Assembly (NCBI GenBank): GCA_021777365.1
Contig: JAJYDP010000283.1
Coordinates: 1-6,560 of the forward strand
DNA length: 6,560 nt
Source: Chloroflexota bacterium
GTDB lineage: Bacteria; Chloroflexota; Limnocylindria; Limnocylindrales; CSP1-4
Direction of reading: 5' to 3'
The notes beneath the pieces are model-generated. The model worked only from the letters and a program-made list of their open reading frames with translations, searched no databases and was not told where the DNA came from. Shown piece after piece: positions 5,369-6,560 of this stretch. Both the position numbers and the translations under genes were made by a program. The stretch's first letter is position 1. The number at the start of each line of letters is the position of its first letter.

Positions 5369-5730
5369 CTACCCCGGCTGCTGGATGCCGATGCGGTTGC
5401 CCTCGGTGTCCACGACGAAGGCGATCCAGCCGATCATCTCGCCCATGAACTCCTTGGGCTGGAGGACCCGACCGCCTGCCTCCTGTACGCGGGCGAGCAT
5501 GCCGTCGATGTCGCCGTTCGCCCCCAGGTAGACCGTCGTGCCGGCGGTGGTGGTCGGCGCGATCCCGGTCGAGAGCGCGAGATCCGCGCTGGGCGCCTCG
5601 CCCATGATCACCGCGACGTACCCTCCATCCCGGGCGGGGAACCGACGGGCACCCCCAGGACGTGGGCGTAGAACGCCGTTGCGCGCTCGAGATCGACGAC
5701 GGGGATGTCGGCCCAGACGATCACGGACAT
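5369..5730 (-). pseudogene. VOC-family (glyoxalase/bleomycin-resistance fold) protein with one apparent frameshift
   Basis: The ATG at 5730-5728 has an AGGAG 6 bases upstream and starts MSVIVWADIPVVDLERATAF then YAHVLGVPVG, the opening beta-alpha unit of VOC proteins. The frame then breaks near 5636-5642; one added base in the minus-strand TTCCCC run lets it continue as PARDGGYVAVIMGEAP, then GTTVYLGANGDIDGMLARVQ, and end with AFVVDTEGNRIGIQQPG. The repaired protein has about 120 residues, a full single-domain length. The usual first metal ligand (His) is absent at the WADIP strand, so it may not be a metal enzyme; many such proteins are uncharacterised. It lies 58 bases downstream of the oxidoreductase gene on the same strand, probably in one operon. 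A sequencing or assembly error is as likely as a real lesion because the two halves show no other decay. Confidence 0.75.
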
Positions 5731-5788
5731 GGTGGGCTCCTGCGCGGGTGGATGATCGCGCCACCGTGGCCCACGGAGGCCCGCCGCG

Positions 5789-6560
5789 TCAAGCGGTTCC
5801 GGCCGCCCTGTGAACGGCCGCTCGGGACGCCCGACCCGGCGCGCATTCCTCGAGAACGGTTCGGGCCGATGCGGCGTCGCCAGGATGCCGCGCGAGGACC
5901 CGCACGATTGGCAGGTCGAGGCCCGTGGACAGCCGCTCCACCTGGCCGCGCACGCCGCCGGGCCCACCCCACGCGCCGACGGCCGACAGGAACGCGGGAT
6001 CCCAGTCGGTGCCGGGCACCTCGACGCGCCGCAGCTCGTCCGCGAAGCCCATGCGCTCGAAGTGCCGGCGGTACGCCGGTGGGGCGAAAGCGTAGCGGCG
6101 CACAGCGGCGCCGAGCGTCGCGCGGGCGACCCCAGGGTCGGGATCGACCGCGGTCCGGATGTACTCGACCAGCGACGGCACGGGCCGGCCCGCGGTCCCG
6201 GCGGCTGCTGCGAGACGCTCGCGAGACCAGGCGACCTGCGCCGCGGTGCACCAGTTCAGCGCCACGCCGTCGGCGAGCTCGCCGGCCACGCGCAACACCA
6301 GCGGACCGAGCGCCGCGAGGAAGAGGGGCAGCTCCGGCGGCAGGAGGTCTCGGAGGTCCGCCAGGTAGCGGCGCATCCCGTCCGCCGCATGCTCCATCCG
6401 GCCGCTGCCGACCGCGAGAGTGAACCGGCCCTCCGTTCCCTCCCAGGCGCGGCGTGCGTGCTCCGCGTAGAACGCGGGCTCCCGGCCGGAGGCCGGCACC
6501 GCGGAGATCCCGACCGGAAGGCCGCTCGCGCGGTGCCAGCGCAGGCAGCGGTCGAAGGCG
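5789..6560 (-). CDS. LLM-class flavin-dependent oxidoreductase, C-terminal part (enters from right edge)
   Basis: About 256 residues are visible; the amino-terminus lies beyond the right edge. The frame is open from 6559 to the TGA at 5791-5789. The pattern of a luciferase-like TIM barrel is clear: FTLAVGSGRMEHAADGMRRY, then LPLFLAALGPLVLRVAGELA leading to DGVALNWCT, which is the family's G-x-x-A-D-G-V strand near the flavin site, then a variable helical tail with a GGPGGVRGQVERLSTGLDLP segment that resembles the closing part of F420- or FMN-dependent members. Members oxidise or reduce diverse small substrates; neither the flavin (FMN or F420) nor the substrate can be told here. An in-frame GTG at 6499 is internal, not the start. 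The VOC gene follows 58 bases downstream. Confidence 0.8.
   Translation of the reverse strand, partial: AFDRCLRWHRASGLPVGISAVPASGREPAFYAEHARRAWEGTEGRFTLAVGSGRMEHAADGMRRYLADLRDLLPPELPLFLAALGPLVLRVAGELADGVALNWCTAAQVAWSRERLAAAAGTAGRPVPSLVEYIRTAVDPDPGVARATLGAAVRRYAFAPPAYRRHFERMGFADELRRVEVPGTDWDPAFLSAVGAWGGPGGVRGQVERLSTGLDLPIVRVLARHPGDAASARTVLEECAPGRASRAAVHRAAGTA

Noticed and set aside
5324..5818. The 12-mer CCTGTGAACGGC present at 5324-5335 and 5807-5818
   Set aside because: About one exact 12-base match is expected by chance in a window of this size, more in GC-rich DNA, and one copy lies inside a coding region.
1..6560. CRISPR arrays, tRNA or rRNA genes, insertion sequences, phage genes
   Set aside because: I saw no regularly spaced repeats, cloverleaf-like sequence, transposase or terminal inverted repeats on either strand.

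Overview
The window is very GC-rich, and nearly every gene reads on the minus strand. Start codons are mixed (ATG, GTG, TTG). The gene content is a bacterial V-type ATPase, GT4/GH130 carbohydrate genes, a luciferase-like flavin oxidoreductase, a VOC protein and a remnant of a large ATPase-type regulator. This fits a GC-rich terrestrial bacterium such as Chloroflexota or an actinobacterial relative; the phylum is an inference and cannot be fixed from this stretch alone.

Layout, left to right. Positions 1-707 (minus) hold the first two genes of a V/A-type ATPase operon: a small coiled-coil stalk subunit, then the N-terminus of membrane subunit I, which runs off the left edge. Upstream (728-765) a 19-bp tandem repeat, each copy containing a small palindrome, surrounds a TATGAT -10-like hexamer and is probably the operon's control site. 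Positions 766-1075 have no convincing gene. At 1076-1285 (plus) lies the amino-terminal stump of an AAA/LuxR-type regulator with a one-base frameshift and a truncated end.

Positions 1341-4664 (minus) hold a tight three-gene operon with overlapping stop/start codons. It encodes a GT4-like glycosyltransferase (TTG start, strong ribosome-binding site), a soluble helical-toroid protein of unassigned activity, and a GH130 mannoside-phosphorylase-like enzyme. A hairpin follows the last stop. Coupled translation suggests the three act on one glycan: the GT4 makes a glycosidic bond, and the GH130 protein and perhaps the toroid protein process or recycle the product. This is the most interesting system in the window.

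Positions 4665-4964 are a leader/intergenic stretch rich in inverted repeats. A single-domain cold-shock-type protein follows (4965-5168, minus), with a candidate promoter about 100 bp upstream. Further right are a VOC-family gene (5369-5730, minus) broken by one apparent frameshift and the C-terminal part of a luciferase-like oxidoreductase (5789-6560, minus), which enters from the right edge and may be cotranscribed with the VOC gene. Two apparent one-base losses, both at short G/C runs, leave open whether these are real lesions or assembly errors.
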